NCBI RefSeq assembly: GCF_002776525.5
Contig: NC_045435.1
Location: forward strand, 129,842,555-129,906,554
Direction: 5' to 3'
Length of the DNA stretch: 64,000 nt
Source: Piliocolobus tephrosceles
Lineage: Eukaryota > Chordata > Mammalia > Primates > Cercopithecidae
Made by a program: the position numbers and the translations under genes
Shown: positions 1 through 11,323 of the stretch, piece by piece
How positions within the stretch are numbered: position 1 is the stretch's first letter
Layout of the letters: every line of letters starts with the position of its first letter
The notes under the pieces: generated by a model
Databases searched by the model: none
Seen by the model: the letters and a program-made list of their open reading frames with translations, nothing else
Told to the model about the DNA's origin: nothing

Positions 1-589
1 TTGAAGGTAGCTTAACTAATTTTGTTATAGTTTGGCATTATGAAACCTAGCATTTGTACCTCAAGCAAGACAGTCTTTTCATTAGGTGTAAAGGTACCCT
101 TTTCATTTTGACAAGGTGTTCATTTGATAAGTAGTTATGTCATTAAGCAGAGCTACTTAAGGTTGATTTGATTTGGTTATCTCAGCACTACAAATTCAGG
201 ATGTCACTGTGTTTGGTTTTTCTTAAAATTTGCATCTTAGTAACTAAAAACAGTCTTAATATTTCAATCAGTCTATTAGATGGGGTTCATGTTTCATTAT
301 TTTCAGTTTTGCTGGTAGAGAGAAGGAAAGGATAGAGTATACACAATTGATGACCTAAGAGAAGTGTGATAGAAAGATACACCAGTGAAATTATTGTTCT
401 TTCTCTCCTTGCTCTTTAATATGTGTTTGTAATTTGTGCATTGCTTTCTGGGTTTGCTTCTGCATTACCTTATAATTGTTCCCCAGGGTTTGCTGTGTAT
501 TTGTCTCTCTGAAATTAGATTGTGAACTCCTTCAGGAAAGGAGACTAAAAAATGTTTTACTAACATTTAAAGTATCCAAATGCTGTTAA

Positions 590-805
590 CATTTTTCTAA
601 TAATGGTGATAACCTACCTATATACATGTATCACTTTTACATGCCTTATCTCTTGAGTACTCTGAGAATTACCTGTGTATTGCAGGTGTCATTCTACTCA
701 TTTTACAGGTGTGGATACTGTGACAAAAGCAGGTTAATGGACTTGACCATTGTCTTGTTGGTCAGTGAGAGAGCTGATTTCCTGACTCTATTTAACGGTC
801 TTGCC
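590..805 (+). repeat. MIR-like SINE fragment
   Basis: The order of words resembling 'catgccttatctc', 'cattttacaggtgtgga', 'aggttaatggacttg' and 'tgatttcctgactct' follows the core of mammalian MIR SINEs. It is strongly diverged, so the ends are approximate. Confidence 0.5.
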
Positions 806-845
806 ACAGTACTACTGCATCATGAGTCGTGTGTGTGTGTATTTG

Positions 846-1925
846 TTTTTGTTTTCTTTTTTTAATAGTAGTAACCTTTATTTAAAATAGTTTTTAATTT
901 AGGAAAGCGCATTTTACATCAGTTTCCAACTAATTATTAGAGTCAGAAACAAAATAAAATCAGAGAAAATCCTTTGTAGAAAATCCTTTGTAGAAAAAAT
1001 ACACAAAGAACATTTCTACATGTGAAAAAGCAGTAAACAGTGTTAACATCCAAGTTTTTAGTCTCAATTCCACATCTTCTAGTGAACACCACTGTCAACC
1101 TTGAGATCTGATTTGTTCTTGTCATTCTTCACTGATTAGATGAAATATGTTAATGTGTCTTTTTCACTCACTGGAATAGACCTAAAGTGGCAACCAACTA
1201 TCTCAACAAGTTGTGCTTTATTAAGTCCTGGTTGATTGCTGGCTTTAAGTGTCTTTTGTATCTCCTAAGTGTATTTACTTGTAATTGGTATAAATCAACC
1301 TCTGGGGTGTCAATATCTTGAACAGGTGAATCACCTCCATCATCATCACTCCCTTTTCTCTTTCTTCTGTTTCGAATACTCTGAATTAAGTTTTTATGAT
1401 AATCACATATGTAAAGATGCCTGCGCTCATATCCAGGTCAATCTTCACCTTCTGGGATGTGCTCCTCTGGATCCTCTTGCTGAAGCTGGCGTTGCCTGCT
1501 GCCCGGCCGCACTGCTCACCATCCTCCGCAGGCAGCATGGTTGTCCAGAGCCTGGCCTGGCCGCCCCCGGGGGCCCAGCCGCTGAGACCGCCCCTGTGCC
1601 CGGCCCCTCAGCCCCGATTTCCCGGCTGAGGCGGCAGCAAGCACGGTGGCCACTGCGGCTGCCGCCTCCCGACCACAGCCCACCTCGTCAGGCGTGAAGC
1701 CGTTCATGTCTCCGAGCTCCGGGGTACCGGCGCTGAGAGAAATCCCCACTCCCCTGGCCGCTCCCTCGGCGGCAGTTCACTCTGCACACCAAGTTAGCGG
1801 CATGGCAGAACACCAACTGGGTCTGCTAATGCTGGCGCCGAAACAGTGGACAGTGCTGAGGGCCAGGACGCAGAGTCGAGCGTCTCCTGGAGCGGGGACC
1901 CAGCTCACTGTGACATGGGGACTTA
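846..1925 (-). pseudogene. SAP30P: SAP30 processed pseudogene
   Basis: Read on the minus strand this is an intronless copy of SAP30 mRNA (Sin3A/HDAC-associated protein, normally about 220 codons). A GC-rich 5'UTR is followed by ATG at 1707 opening MNGFTPDEV and an Ala-rich segment. Further pieces in shifted frames read HLYICDYHKNLIQSVRNRRK and GSDDDGGDSPVQDIDTPEVD, and a stop-equivalent lies at 1079-1081. A 3'UTR with AATAAA (minus, near 878-883) and a remnant A-tail (the T-rich run at 846-866) complete the retrocopy. A one-base loss before HLYIC and several stops break the frame. It lies antisense in SELENOT intron 1. The symbol is descriptive. Confidence 0.9.
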
Positions 1926-1995
1926 AGCTTTTTTTTTTTTTTTAAGACAGAGTCTTCCTCTGCAGTCTCGGCTCACCGTAACCTCCGCCTCCTCA
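1926..1995 (-). repeat. Alu fragment, internally deleted
   Basis: A T15 tract and 'aagacagagtcttcctctg' are fused directly to 'cggctcaccgtaacctccgcctcct', so about 30 bases of the usual Alu left arm are missing. It abuts the 5' end of the SAP30 retrocopy. Confidence 0.7.
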
Positions 1996-2698
1996 TTCTT
2001 TCTATTGTTAAAACCCTTTGCCTTATTTTCCTTTGAGGTTAATTAGATTTTGGTGTCATAATTTGGGTGGTCTCACATAATTTCGAGTCTTATTCTGGAT
2101 CTGCCACCTACTAGTTAGAGTTTGTTTGTTCATTTATAAAGTGGGCATGATAGAACTTCAAAGGATTGTCTTGAGGGTTTAGTAAGAATATAGCTAGCTA
2201 GCTAGTTTGTTCAAGGACATAGGTATCTGATAAATCTTAATGTTTTTTCCCCTGTTGGCTGAATCAAAACAGAAATAAGAGTTAAAACTGCTGGTAAGCC
2301 TATTTTGTCCATCTTTCTATTTTGCCCATAGTTAGAAAGCCACTTTTGTTATATTCTGCATCAATCTCCAAAGTTCATTTTGTTTTAGCTTTTATTATTT
2401 TAATTAGCCCAGTTTATTTTTGGTTATGTTCATCTCTTGTGCTTATCCTTTAGATACATTGTCTAAAACCAAAAAGCCATGTTTCTGAAGCAGAGTTTTT
2501 AAAAGATACTTTATATTTCTCATTAAGGTTGTTTGTGACTCTAGACAGAATCCCTCCCCACACACAATCTCCAGCTTATCTATTTTTCAAGATCTAAGTT
2601 AGAGTTCTTGGCATTATTCACATTTTTACTGTACCTTCCTGAAGATGAAAGAGTCCAAAAGATTTAAAGGTTTTTGAGCAGAATTATACATAAAAAAC

Positions 2699-2985
2699 TG
2701 TCGTAGTTTGGTGTTGCTATAGTAGAATATCACAGACAAGGTAATTTATAAAGAAAAATTTCTTTCTCATAGTTCTGGAGGCTGGGAAGTTCACTGTCAA
2801 GGTACTGGCATTTGTTGAGGGCCTTCTTTCTGAGTCAGCTCATGGTGGAAGGTCAAAGAGAGGGCAAGCGAAAGCAGGTGATTGAACTTGCAGCCTCACC
2901 TCCCATTAGACCCTGCCTCCCAACAGTGTTGCATTAGGTTTCTTTTCATCCTATGCTTTTTGTAGGACATATTCAAACCATAGCA
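2699..2985 (-). mobile_element. MaLR-type LTR (MLT1/MST class)
   Basis: In antisense the phrases 'gttgctatag', 'ggtaatttataaagaaa', 'catagttctggaggctggga', 'catggtggaaggtcaaag' and the end 'aaccatagca' match the mammalian apparent LTR (ERVL-MaLR) family. It is moderately diverged and the subfamily is uncertain. Confidence 0.65.
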
Positions 2986-4504
2986 CAAACATACCTGTTA
3001 AAATTTTAAATCACTGTTAAAGCGTGTTTCCTTGTTATATGTGGAAAGCATTGCCTAGTAATAACTTAATAGTCTGAAGGTAGTTTTCTGAAGAAAAAGT
3101 GGACATAGTACAAACATCTTAATACATTTTTGGATTTGTTTTGTGGAGTGTTATGTCATATAAATTGCAGTTGCACAAAAGTGAATAAAGGAAGGTAATT
3201 GTAAAATTTGATGCATCTAAGGTTAAATACTTTAGGAGCGTTCTGTTCACTAAACTATGCAGAAGATGGGAATTTTTTTTTTTTTTTTTTAAGAGAAAAA
3301 GACCCAGAGATGATTGAGAGGTTCAGGTTAAATTAACATGACAGTGCATTCATCTCATTAGGTTCCCTAAGATTCCCAACCCATGGTGTGTTGGCCACTT
3401 GATTGATTCACAGGTTTTTTGGAGAGAAGATCTTTGCAAGATGGCTCTTCTGCTCTTGAAGACTGGCAGTAGTTACAGGTACAGATAGATATGTTACTGG
3501 TTTTGTACAAGATGCAAAAGATGAATGGTGATCAAGCCACCCTGGCCACAGGAGAAAGCACATGCAGTTATTCATCAAGAGACAGTACACTTCATGTTTA
3601 TTTTTTAAAAAATCCAAGGCTTTGGGATCAAGAGAAGGTAAGGTGCTATTGAACAGTTTTGAGTAGTGGCACCACAGTGCTAGAAAAAGATAAATTGGGC
3701 TTATAGATGCTGTTATAATAAACGTTATAAAATGAGAGTGCTAACAAGTACAAAGGAAACAGATATATAAAACTTTATTCGAGTTAGCTGGGTATTCTGT
3801 GGAGATTCTTAGGAGCTGTGAATGGAGGCAGGTGGGGGATGACTAGTGAGAGGAAGCTCAAGTAAGGCACGTCCTTCCTGCTAGTAATTCTTAGAAGCTA
3901 CAGATTAGCTTGTCAGATTTTAAATGTTAGTCAAAATAAATATACCTGAAGTTTCTTGCTTGGAAAAGCAGGTCAGATGTGACTAGAAATGGAGGGTTTT
4001 TTTGTTTTGTTTTGTTTTGTTTTGTTTTGTTTTTAATGGAGGATTTTAGAATGGAGTAGTGTAGAATTTAGAGCTAGAAAGGATCTTACACATGAAAATA
4101 TGAAAAGTAGACTTTGTAGGTTTATCTAAGATTTTTGTTTAGTGACAGAGCTAGAACTAGGATCCAGGGTTTCTCTTTCATGGTTAGTTCAGCTAGGAAG
4201 AATATTTAAAGAAGCCAGGGTAATTAAGATGAACCTTGATAGGTATAGGAAAGAGGTAAGAGAACAATCCAGTAGGTAAGAAGATGGAAGAATTTTAAAA
4301 TTTTTTTTATAAGAAATAGATATTATTAATTTAGAATTTATGAGTTGTTTCACAGAGGGCTTGAAGTGGGAAAACAATTGAAATTATATAGACCATATAA
4401 ATACGTCTATAAAACATTTGTTAAAATTGATTCTGTAATTCATTGTCATTTGAATAAAATGGGCCTGTGTCAATATTAATCAAGTGCTATTTGAATGTCT
4501 ACTT

Positions 4505-4683
4505 TCAAGTAGCTGGGACTACAGGTGCATGCTACTATGCCCAGCTAATTTTTGTATTTCTTGTAGAGACGGGGGTTCACCGTGTTACTAAGGCTGGTTT
4601 CAAACTCCTGAGCTCAAGCAATACACCTGCCTTGGCCTCCCAAAGTGCTGGCATTACAGGCATGAGCCACTGCACCCAGCCAA
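4505..4683 (-). repeat. Alu fragment
   Basis: It starts at 'aagtagctgggactacagg' and ends 'gagccactgcacccagcc', so it covers the second-half segment of an antisense Alu. Confidence 0.85.
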
Positions 4684-5064
4684 AGGGAGACATGGTTTTA
4701 CACAGGTGAATACTATGATGGAATGTACACTCAGGCAGCTGAATTGATTGGAGGAAGGATAGGTGGAAAGCAGCATACCAATTATTATAATAGTTGAAAG
4801 GCAGCTATGGGTATGTGGTGATAAGCCCAGTTGCAATAGAAAAAGCAAATAATGGAGCTGAGTTGGAGGACTGCTTTGAGAGAAGAAGGCTGGATATGTA
4901 AGGAATATTATGTTCAGAGTACATTTGTTTCTCTCAGTCTGTGTTCCTTTTTTCCCTCTCATCTCTCCAACCTGTGTTTCTTATAACTAGTCTTCAGTCT
5001 TTTCTCTTATTTAGTAATTATGGAAATGTAAAAAAAAAAAAAAAGTTTGTTTCAACAAATTCAG

Positions 5065-5262
5065 AAAAGGCATGGTGACTCATGCCTGTAATCCTAGCAC
5101 TTTGGGAGGCCGAAGCGGGAGGATCACTTGAGGCCAGGAGTTTGAAATCACCCTGGACAGCATAGTGAGATCTCATCTCGACAAAAAATTAAAAAATAGC
5201 TGGGCATGGTGGCACATGCCAATAGTACCAGTTATTGAGGAGACTGAGGTGGAAGGATTGCT
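5065..5262 (+). repeat. Alu, 3'-truncated
   Basis: The Alu head 'catggtgactcatgcctgtaa' runs to 'ggtggaaggattgctta' and then stops in unique sequence with no A-tail. It was therefore truncated or deleted after insertion. Confidence 0.85.
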
Positions 5263-5576
5263 TATTTCCTGTTTATCTTATACTTTTACCTGTTGGTTGT
5301 AGATTGATTTCAGGTGACATTTGAATAAACCCAATAATGAAGCTAGGACTTTCTACGTCTTAGAAGCCACGTGTTAGGCTCATTTTGTGTGTATTTCTAC
5401 AGTGGCAGGCACTGTAATGCTGTAAGAGTGTGGCAGCTGTAAGAGAAATCTCCTGGTCTCATGTAATATCGTTCCTTAACCTGATAAGCTACTACTTGTG
5501 TAGTGTTGTTTTTGTAACTTAAAATAAAATAACTGAGCACGCTTTTTATCTTCATTCAGAGTGTTTGCAGCTGTTT

Positions 5577-5876
5577 CTTTGTTTGTTTGTTTGTTTGTTT
5601 GTTTTTGAGACAGTCTTACTGTCTCCCAGGCTGGAGTGCAGTGGTGCAGTATCGGCTCACTGCAACCTCCGCCTCCTGGGTTGAAGTGATTCTCATGCCT
5701 CAGCCTCCCAAGTAGCTGGGACTACAGGCACGTGCCACCATGCCCTGCTAATTTTTGTATTTTTGGTAGAGACAGGGTTTCACCATGTTGGCCAGGCTGG
5801 TCTCAAATTCCTGATCTCAGGTGATCCACCTGCCTCAGCCTCCCAAAGTGCTAGGATTATAGCACTGTACTGGCCG
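5577..5876 (-). repeat. Alu, near full length
   Basis: It begins with a (TTTG)n tail and 'gagacagtcttactgtctccc', contains both arms, and ends 'tagcactgtactggcc'. A small deletion removes part of the 5' head. Confidence 0.92.
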
Positions 5877-6273
5877 ATAGTCACTTTTTAAAATCCCAAT
5901 TCTTCATTTCTAGAGAAGGAACTCTGTTTGGATCTTCTTGTTACAGGTTTGTATTTCTGGAACATCAGCTATAGCAAGGAATTGGGCCTCATTGTGTAAA
6001 TGGGACCCAACGCTATGCGTGGATGACTGTTGTGAATCACACAGGAGGGTGAATTGGAGATATTGTGAAAACAGAAAACCACAAACAAATATTTATTTTG
6101 TAACAGTAAATATCTGCGATCTTGTTCATGTTGTCTTTTAATGAGGATGCGAGAGACTGGGGTTTATGATTGGCCCAGGTTTGATATAAGTAGGCATTTG
6201 ACTCCAATTAGCAGCAAATGTAATAGAGAAGGTACAAGTGGGATGGTTGGCACTATGAATTAGGACGCTGAAC

Positions 6274-6556
6274 ACATATTGCTCTGTCATCCAGTCTGGA
6301 GTGCAGTAGTGTGATCTCAGCTCACTGTAGCCTTCACCTCTTAGACTCAAATGATCCTCCCACCTCAGCCTCCCTCGTAGCTGGTACTTCAGGTATGTGG
6401 TACCATACCTGGCTAATTTTTCTTTCTTTTTTTTTTGTAGAGACAGAGTCTCACTATATTGCCTAGGCTGGTCTTGAACTCCTAGGATCAAATGCTCCTC
6501 CTGCTTCAGCCTCCCAAAGTGCTGGGATTACAAATGTGAGCCACCATGCCCAGCCT
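6274..6556 (-). repeat. Alu, near full length
   Basis: Both antisense Alu arms are present, from 'attgctctgtcatccagtc' to 'gccaccatgcccagcc', but the tail end is missing. The divergence suggests an older AluJ/S copy. Confidence 0.9.
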
Positions 6557-6801
6557 ATGATAGACTTTAAAAACCACAAAATCAATTCAAAATAGCATGG
6601 ACAAGAGATTTTGCTGTATTTTCAAAATTTCCTTTCTGTTATGCATAGATCATCTAATAGGTAAGCAAGATCTTCTTTTAGAAAAGTACAGTTTCCAAAA
6701 TATTTTAAATCAAGCAATTGCAACAGTTGATTCCATATAGTAAGATATCTCTGTATTACTAGAAAGGGATTTGCAAAGTGATAGCGCTTAAGATTTCTTT
6801 T

Positions 6802-7100
6802 TGGCCAGACGTGGTGGCTCACGCCTGTGATCCCAGCACTTTGGGAGGCCGAGGCAGGTGGATCATGAGGTCAGGAATTCAAGACTAGCCTAGGCAACAT
6901 GGTGAAACCCCATCTCTACTAAAAATACAAAAAAAATTTAGCTGGGCACAGTGGCCGGCACCTGTAATCCCAACTATTCAGGAGACTGAGGCAGTTGAAT
7001 CGCTTGAACGCGGGAGGCGGAGTTTGCAGTGAGCCGAGATTGCGCCACTGCACGCTAGCCTGGACAACAGAGCAAGACTCTGTCTCAAAAAAAAAAAAAA
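6802..7100 (+). repeat. Alu, full length with target duplication
   Basis: The head 'ggccagacgtggtggctcac' runs through both arms to A14. It is flanked by direct repeats AAGATTTCTTTT at 6790-6801 and 7099-7110. Confidence 0.95.
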
Positions 7101-7984
7101 GATTTCTTTTCAGGAATTAGGTTTAATTACTAAGGACGTTTAGTCCAGGGGCAGAAGGATAGGCAGCTGATGCAACATTTTTATGTTCATATATTTATCT
7201 GGAGGTGTACTGGGAGAGGCAGTTTTAACTCATTGACCTAGAAAGAGTGGAATCATTTGAAAGAACTGGGTGAAGTGGTAGAGGTGATGGTTACTAGCTC
7301 TTTACCATGTATACCTTTAACATTTGTCCACTTTGGTATGTTACATTTTGGAAAACATCTGTTAGTAGTAGTGATTGCTGCTTCACAACAGAAAAATTAT
7401 TTTAGGGAAAGCAATTATATAGGAAAAAAGTTCCTTGGTTTTTCTTCACAAGTCTGGAAGCAAATATAAGGAGGAATATGCATAAGTAAACTTGTCTAAA
7501 AATATGTTGTGGCCGTCTTATAAACTGCTTTATTTTTCAGAAGAAAGAAAAGTTCCATTTTAAAGTCCTTTTTGGAATCTGAGATTGTTAGCTAAATTCT
7601 ATTTGGAGTTTCACACAAAGGTCTTTAAGACTTAACTGAAGATTTAGGGCCTGATGAACCAAGTAGATTTATGCTTCTAAATACATTAGCCAGAAAAGTG
7701 GGTAACTAGGGGGAATCTGACTGTTAGTTCAGCCTGCGCATATGCACATCTCTAGTTGAGTCTCTTAGGGTTTCCCTTAAGGGACTTCTTGGGGCTCATA
7801 AGCTTGGTCCTCTCAGAAGAATCTCTGTATCTTCATCATGGAAAAACCCAGGAGGCCAATTTTATGGGTACCCATGGTGGCATTGTGGACAAAGGGAACT
7901 TATTTCCTGGACATATGAAGGATGGCTCTTGAATCGTCAAATTGTTAAATTTGGGGTGTCATGGAAAGGGCCTAGGACCCCAAA

Positions 7985-8245
7985 TCACAAAGACTGTGTT
8001 CTGGTCCCAGCCCTGGCACTAAGTGAGGACAGGACCGTATCTGTGTTACTCACCACTAAATACTCACTGCCTACTACAGTGCTTACCATGTAATAGACAT
8101 TCAGTAAATATTTGAGTGAGTGAAATAATACATTGAATGCATAACTTTGGAAAAGTCACTTTATCTCTCTGGGTTTCATTTTCCCCCCTTCATCTATAAA
8201 ATACAAGTTTTGACTAACCAAGTCTCTAGTTCTGAAATTACTGCA
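7985..8245 (+). repeat. MIR-like SINE, interrupted
   Basis: 'tctggtcccagccctggcac' begins and 'ggaaaagtcactttatctctc', 'gggtttcattttcccc' and 'catctataaaatacaag' continue a MIR. In between, about 8030-8130 reads like an L2 tail ('cactaaatactc', 'gtaatagacattcagtaaat'). Confidence 0.55.
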
Positions 8246-8461
8246 TTAAAAGTTAGAAAGATACAGTTATTTTAGATAATCAACTCCATTGTAAACACCA
8301 GTGCAAACCTGGGCATTGATATCTGGTGGCATTTCTTGGTTTTAAGGTAGTTAGGCTTATAGGTTATCTAGATTATTTTTGTAAAAAGCAATATTAAACT
8401 TTTTTTTTTATGTTTGCTTTTGCTTTTTTGGTGTAAAGAAACGATTTATAAAACTTTTTGC

Positions 8462-8759
8462 GGCCGGGCGCTGTGGCTTAAGCCTGTAATCCCAGCACTT
8501 TGGGAGGCCGAGACGGGCGGATCACGAGGTCAGGAGATCGAGACCATCCTGGCTAACACGGTGAAACCCCGTCTCTACTAAAAAATGCAAAAAACTAGCC
8601 AGGCGACGTGGCGGGCGCCTGTAGTCCCAGTCACTCGGGAGGCTGAGGCAGGAGAATGGTGTGAACCCGAGAGGCGGAGCTTACAGTGAGCTGAGATCCG
8701 GCCACTGCACTCCAGCCTGGGTGGCAGAGCGAGACTCCGTCTCAAAAAAAAAAAAAAAT
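8462..8759 (+). repeat. Young AluY, Old World monkey-type, with target duplication
   Basis: This is a full-length Alu with the head GGCCGGGCGCTGTGGCTTAA and the variants AAAAACTAGCC and GATCCGGCCAC. Perfect flanking repeats AACTTTTTGC lie at 8452-8461 and 8760-8769. The low divergence and these variants are why I infer a cercopithecoid genome. Confidence 0.93.
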
Positions 8760-9619
8760 AACTTTTTGCAGAGAAAGCAATTGTGGCAGAATATTAATAT
8801 GTGATGAATCTAGATGAAGTGTTTATGTAAGATCTTTTATACTATTCTTGCACCTTTCCTGTAAATTTGAAATTATATTAAATTAGTAATTTGAACTCAG
8901 AAAAGCCCAGCATGTAGCGAGACAGAATAAAAAGTACAACAATGGTAATAATAAAACATTAGGTGGATGTTAAGGATAGTATTTGGAGATTTATAAATTC
9001 ACTTAAGTATAGAGATTTGCATCTCTTTGCAAAATATTTAGACTTGTAAGGGACATTCATTCTAAATGTAAAGGAAAGATTCACTATAAAGAAAGACTGG
9101 TGAATTTCTCAATTACCGCTCCCCCCCCCCAAAAAAAACACAGGTTTTCTTAAATTGAGATCTACTAATATTTTTTACCATTTTACTCTGTCAGATAGAA
9201 ACTCCATGCTGTTCCTTTGGGTTGGTAGTAGTGGTTATCGTTTTTTTTACTTGATTGACAAAGCTGGCACCTCAGGTTTTACTGTAACTTAATTACTGAC
9301 CCTACTTCCTCTGTACCAAGTGGTACCTTATGATATTTATCTGTTCCTTAACTTAGAGTTTAGTGAACTTTAGTGTTTAACAATATTACCTGAATTTGTA
9401 AGCCCTTCTGTTGATATAATGGTACCATCTTCTTTTTTCTCTCATATGCACTCTGGTGGCACATTTCCTTTTTTTTTTTTTTTTGGCTGGTGCAACATAT
9501 ATCTGAAAGTGAGTTGCTTAAGAGACTTTAGAGACTTTCATCTCTAGAGTAATGATAAGGATTTTCTGTCCATATTACTGAAAATTATGTTCCCAATCTT
9601 CATTTTCCTTTGCAAAGTA

Positions 9620-9760
9620 AAATCAAATTTTAGAGTTAGAAGGGATCTAAGTCTAAGTTCCTTTTGTTGTGCTTGGGCAAACAAGTTTGCCTGGTTAGGG
9701 GCAGAATGGGAATAAGAACCAGAGTTTCATTCTCTCATGCCTTGATTTTTTTTTTAAGTC
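9620..9760 (+). repeat. MIR-like SINE fragment
   Basis: Weak similarity: 'tagaagggatctaagtctaa', 'gcaaacaagtttgcctggtt' and 'gcagaatgggaataagaacc' follow the order seen in MIR 3' halves. Confidence 0.4.
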
Positions 9761-10224
9761 TTGTGTCCCAAATTTGAAAGTCTCTAGTTCAGATGAATAA
9801 GAAGAATTGTTTTCATTTCACTGTTTATACAAGTAATTGATACTCCCCCAAAATGGCCAAATCTCTGTGAGAGCTCAAAGTATGCTGAATGTGAATAGGT
9901 ATTTGTTGTTGTCCAACAGTAACCCAAATCTATAAAGGTTAATGTTCTTTTTTTCTTTCTAACTTAAAAAAAATCAGGCCGCATTACTGGCATATATAAA
10001 GTTTAATGTCTTAATGGAAGGATTTGAGGGGGTGGTAACTGAAATATGTGAAATGTATTATCAAAAAAACTCCATGTATTTGTCATCCTGGTTCAGTTAT
10101 TATGAATTTGTGACTGATTTTGAGAAAAATTTGTAATCTTGATAATTTTTAGGCTTTATCTAACTACAAAATAAATCTAGGTATATGCTAAATGACTTAA
10201 TAGAAACACTTATTTTTTCTACAG

Positions 10225-10335
10225 TGTCTCCTGAGGTTATAGGCGGGTGTTTGAGGAGTACATGCGGGTTATCAGCCAGCGGTACCCAGACATCCGCATT
10301 GAAGGAGAGAATTACCTCCCTCAACCAATATATAG
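10225..10335 (+). CDS. SELENOT: SELENOT exon 2 (contains selenocysteine codon)
   Basis: The acceptor is TTTTTTCTACAG before T10225 and the donor is GTAAGA at 10336. The first base completes a split Cys codon (TG|T); then come VSU-GYRRVFEEYM and a conserved stretch ending NYLPQPIY, with two bases left over for Arg. The TGA at 10232-10234 is in frame and is read as selenocysteine, giving the CVSU redox motif of the thioredoxin-like SelT/SelW/SelH (Rdx) family. SELENOT is an endoplasmic-reticulum membrane oxidoreductase linked to ER redox and calcium homeostasis. The reading frame is otherwise open, and the match to the family is effectively complete. Confidence 0.96.
10232..10234 (+). other. 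SELENOT: Selenocysteine TGA codon
   Basis: This is an in-frame TGA between GTC-TCC (Val-Ser) and GGT (Gly), at protein position 49 when numbered against the known 195-residue protein. It is the U of the CxxU redox centre. Its decoding depends on the SECIS in exon 6, about 6.1 kb downstream in the genome. Read as an ordinary stop it would truncate the protein at 48 residues. Confidence 0.95.
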
Positions 10336-10760
10336 GTAAGAAATTTTAATAACTTAAAAGGAAAATAATTTATTTGATTTTATAAATGTTTGTGAATTGG
10401 TTTAATTAGCTGTCCTTAGTTATTGTAATTACTTAGTTGGTTATAATAATATACAGAGAATGCTGTTTTATATATAACAAGTTTATTTGACTCAATATAA
10501 TTGAAGGCTTTTTCTTTAAGAAGGAATAGGGTCATTTCAGAGATGGCAACCCTTCTAAAGATGTATTTTCCTATGTATTTTTAATTGTAGAAATAGAATA
10601 ACAATCCTAAATTTTTACAGAAACTGGTATTCTGTATTTCATAAAATAATAGTATTTTTAAAGACCAATTCTATATAAATTTGTGGGTTAATTTTTCAGT
10701 TTATTTTAAATATATTAAACTTTTTTGTTTTAAAACTGCACAATAAACTTTAATTGCTTT

Positions 10761-11070
10761 CTGTTTTTTTTTTTGTTTTTGTTTTTTTTGAGACAGAGTC
10801 TTGCTCTATTACCCAGGCTGGAGTGTAGTGGCACAATCCCGGCTCACTGCAACCTCCGCCTCCCGGGTTGACGCCATTCTCCTGCCTCAGCCTCCTGAGT
10901 AGCTGGGACTACAAGCGCCCACCACTACGCTCGGCTATTTTTTTGTATTTTTAGTAGAGACGGCGTTTCACCGTGTTAGCCAGGATGGTCTCGATCTCCT
11001 GACCTTGTGATCCGCCCGCCTCGGCCTCCCAAAGTGCTGGGATTACAGTCTTGAGCCACCGCACCCAGCC
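10761..11070 (-). repeat. Young AluY in SELENOT intron 2
   Basis: This is a near-consensus antisense Alu, with T-rich tail 10761-10789, both arms, and end 'cagtcttgagccaccgcacc'. The 'ttgagccac' corresponds to the CTCAAG head variant of the young Alus here. It starts about 425 bases downstream of the exon 2 donor. Confidence 0.93.
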
Positions 11071-11196
11071 TGCTTTTTCTATAAGTAACTTTTAGATTTG
11101 GTGTCTAGAAAATCCTTACATACACTTGAATTACTAAATTTTAAAGTAGGTTGGAAATTGTGGCTTCTGATGATTTTCTTTCTTTTCTTTTGATAG

Positions 11197-11323
11197 ACAC
11201 ATAGCATCTTTCCTATCAGTCTTCAAACTAGTATTAATAGGCTTAATAATTGTTGGCAAGGATCCTTTTGCTTTCTTTGGCATGCAAGCTCCTAGCATCT
11301 GGCAGTGGGGCCAAGAAAATAAG
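11197..11323 (+). CDS. SELENOT: SELENOT exon 3
   Basis: Acceptor CTTTTGATAG, donor GTATGT at 11324. The first A completes the Arg codon; 42 codons follow and the exon ends in phase 0 at Lys. The peptide starts HIASFLSVFKLVLIGLIIVG, a strongly hydrophobic helix that is the membrane-associated insertion distinguishing SELENOT from soluble family members. It then runs through DPFAFFGMQAPSIWQWGQENK. No disruption is seen. Confidence 0.95.

Larger units (their letters stand above)
1..10224 (+). other. SELENOT intron 1 (3' part)
   Basis: No SELENOT exon was found here. The interval holds the SAP30 processed pseudogene, a MaLR-type LTR, MIR pieces, six Alus or Alu fragments (listed separately), short homopolymers (T20 at 3271-3290) and a (TTTTG)n run near 4000-4032. 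The remaining AT-rich sequence shows nothing I can assign. Confidence 0.7.

Noticed and set aside
1516..1749. SAP30-like ORF as a functional gene
   Set aside because: It is frame-shifted and intronless with an A-tail remnant; later conserved blocks are in other frames with stops.
1269..1945. 142- and 99-codon plus-strand ORFs in GC-rich DNA, first taken as a possible promoter exon of SELENOT
   Set aside because: They are the opposite strand of the SAP30 retrocopy. No SELENOT exon 1 sequence (signal peptide) is present.
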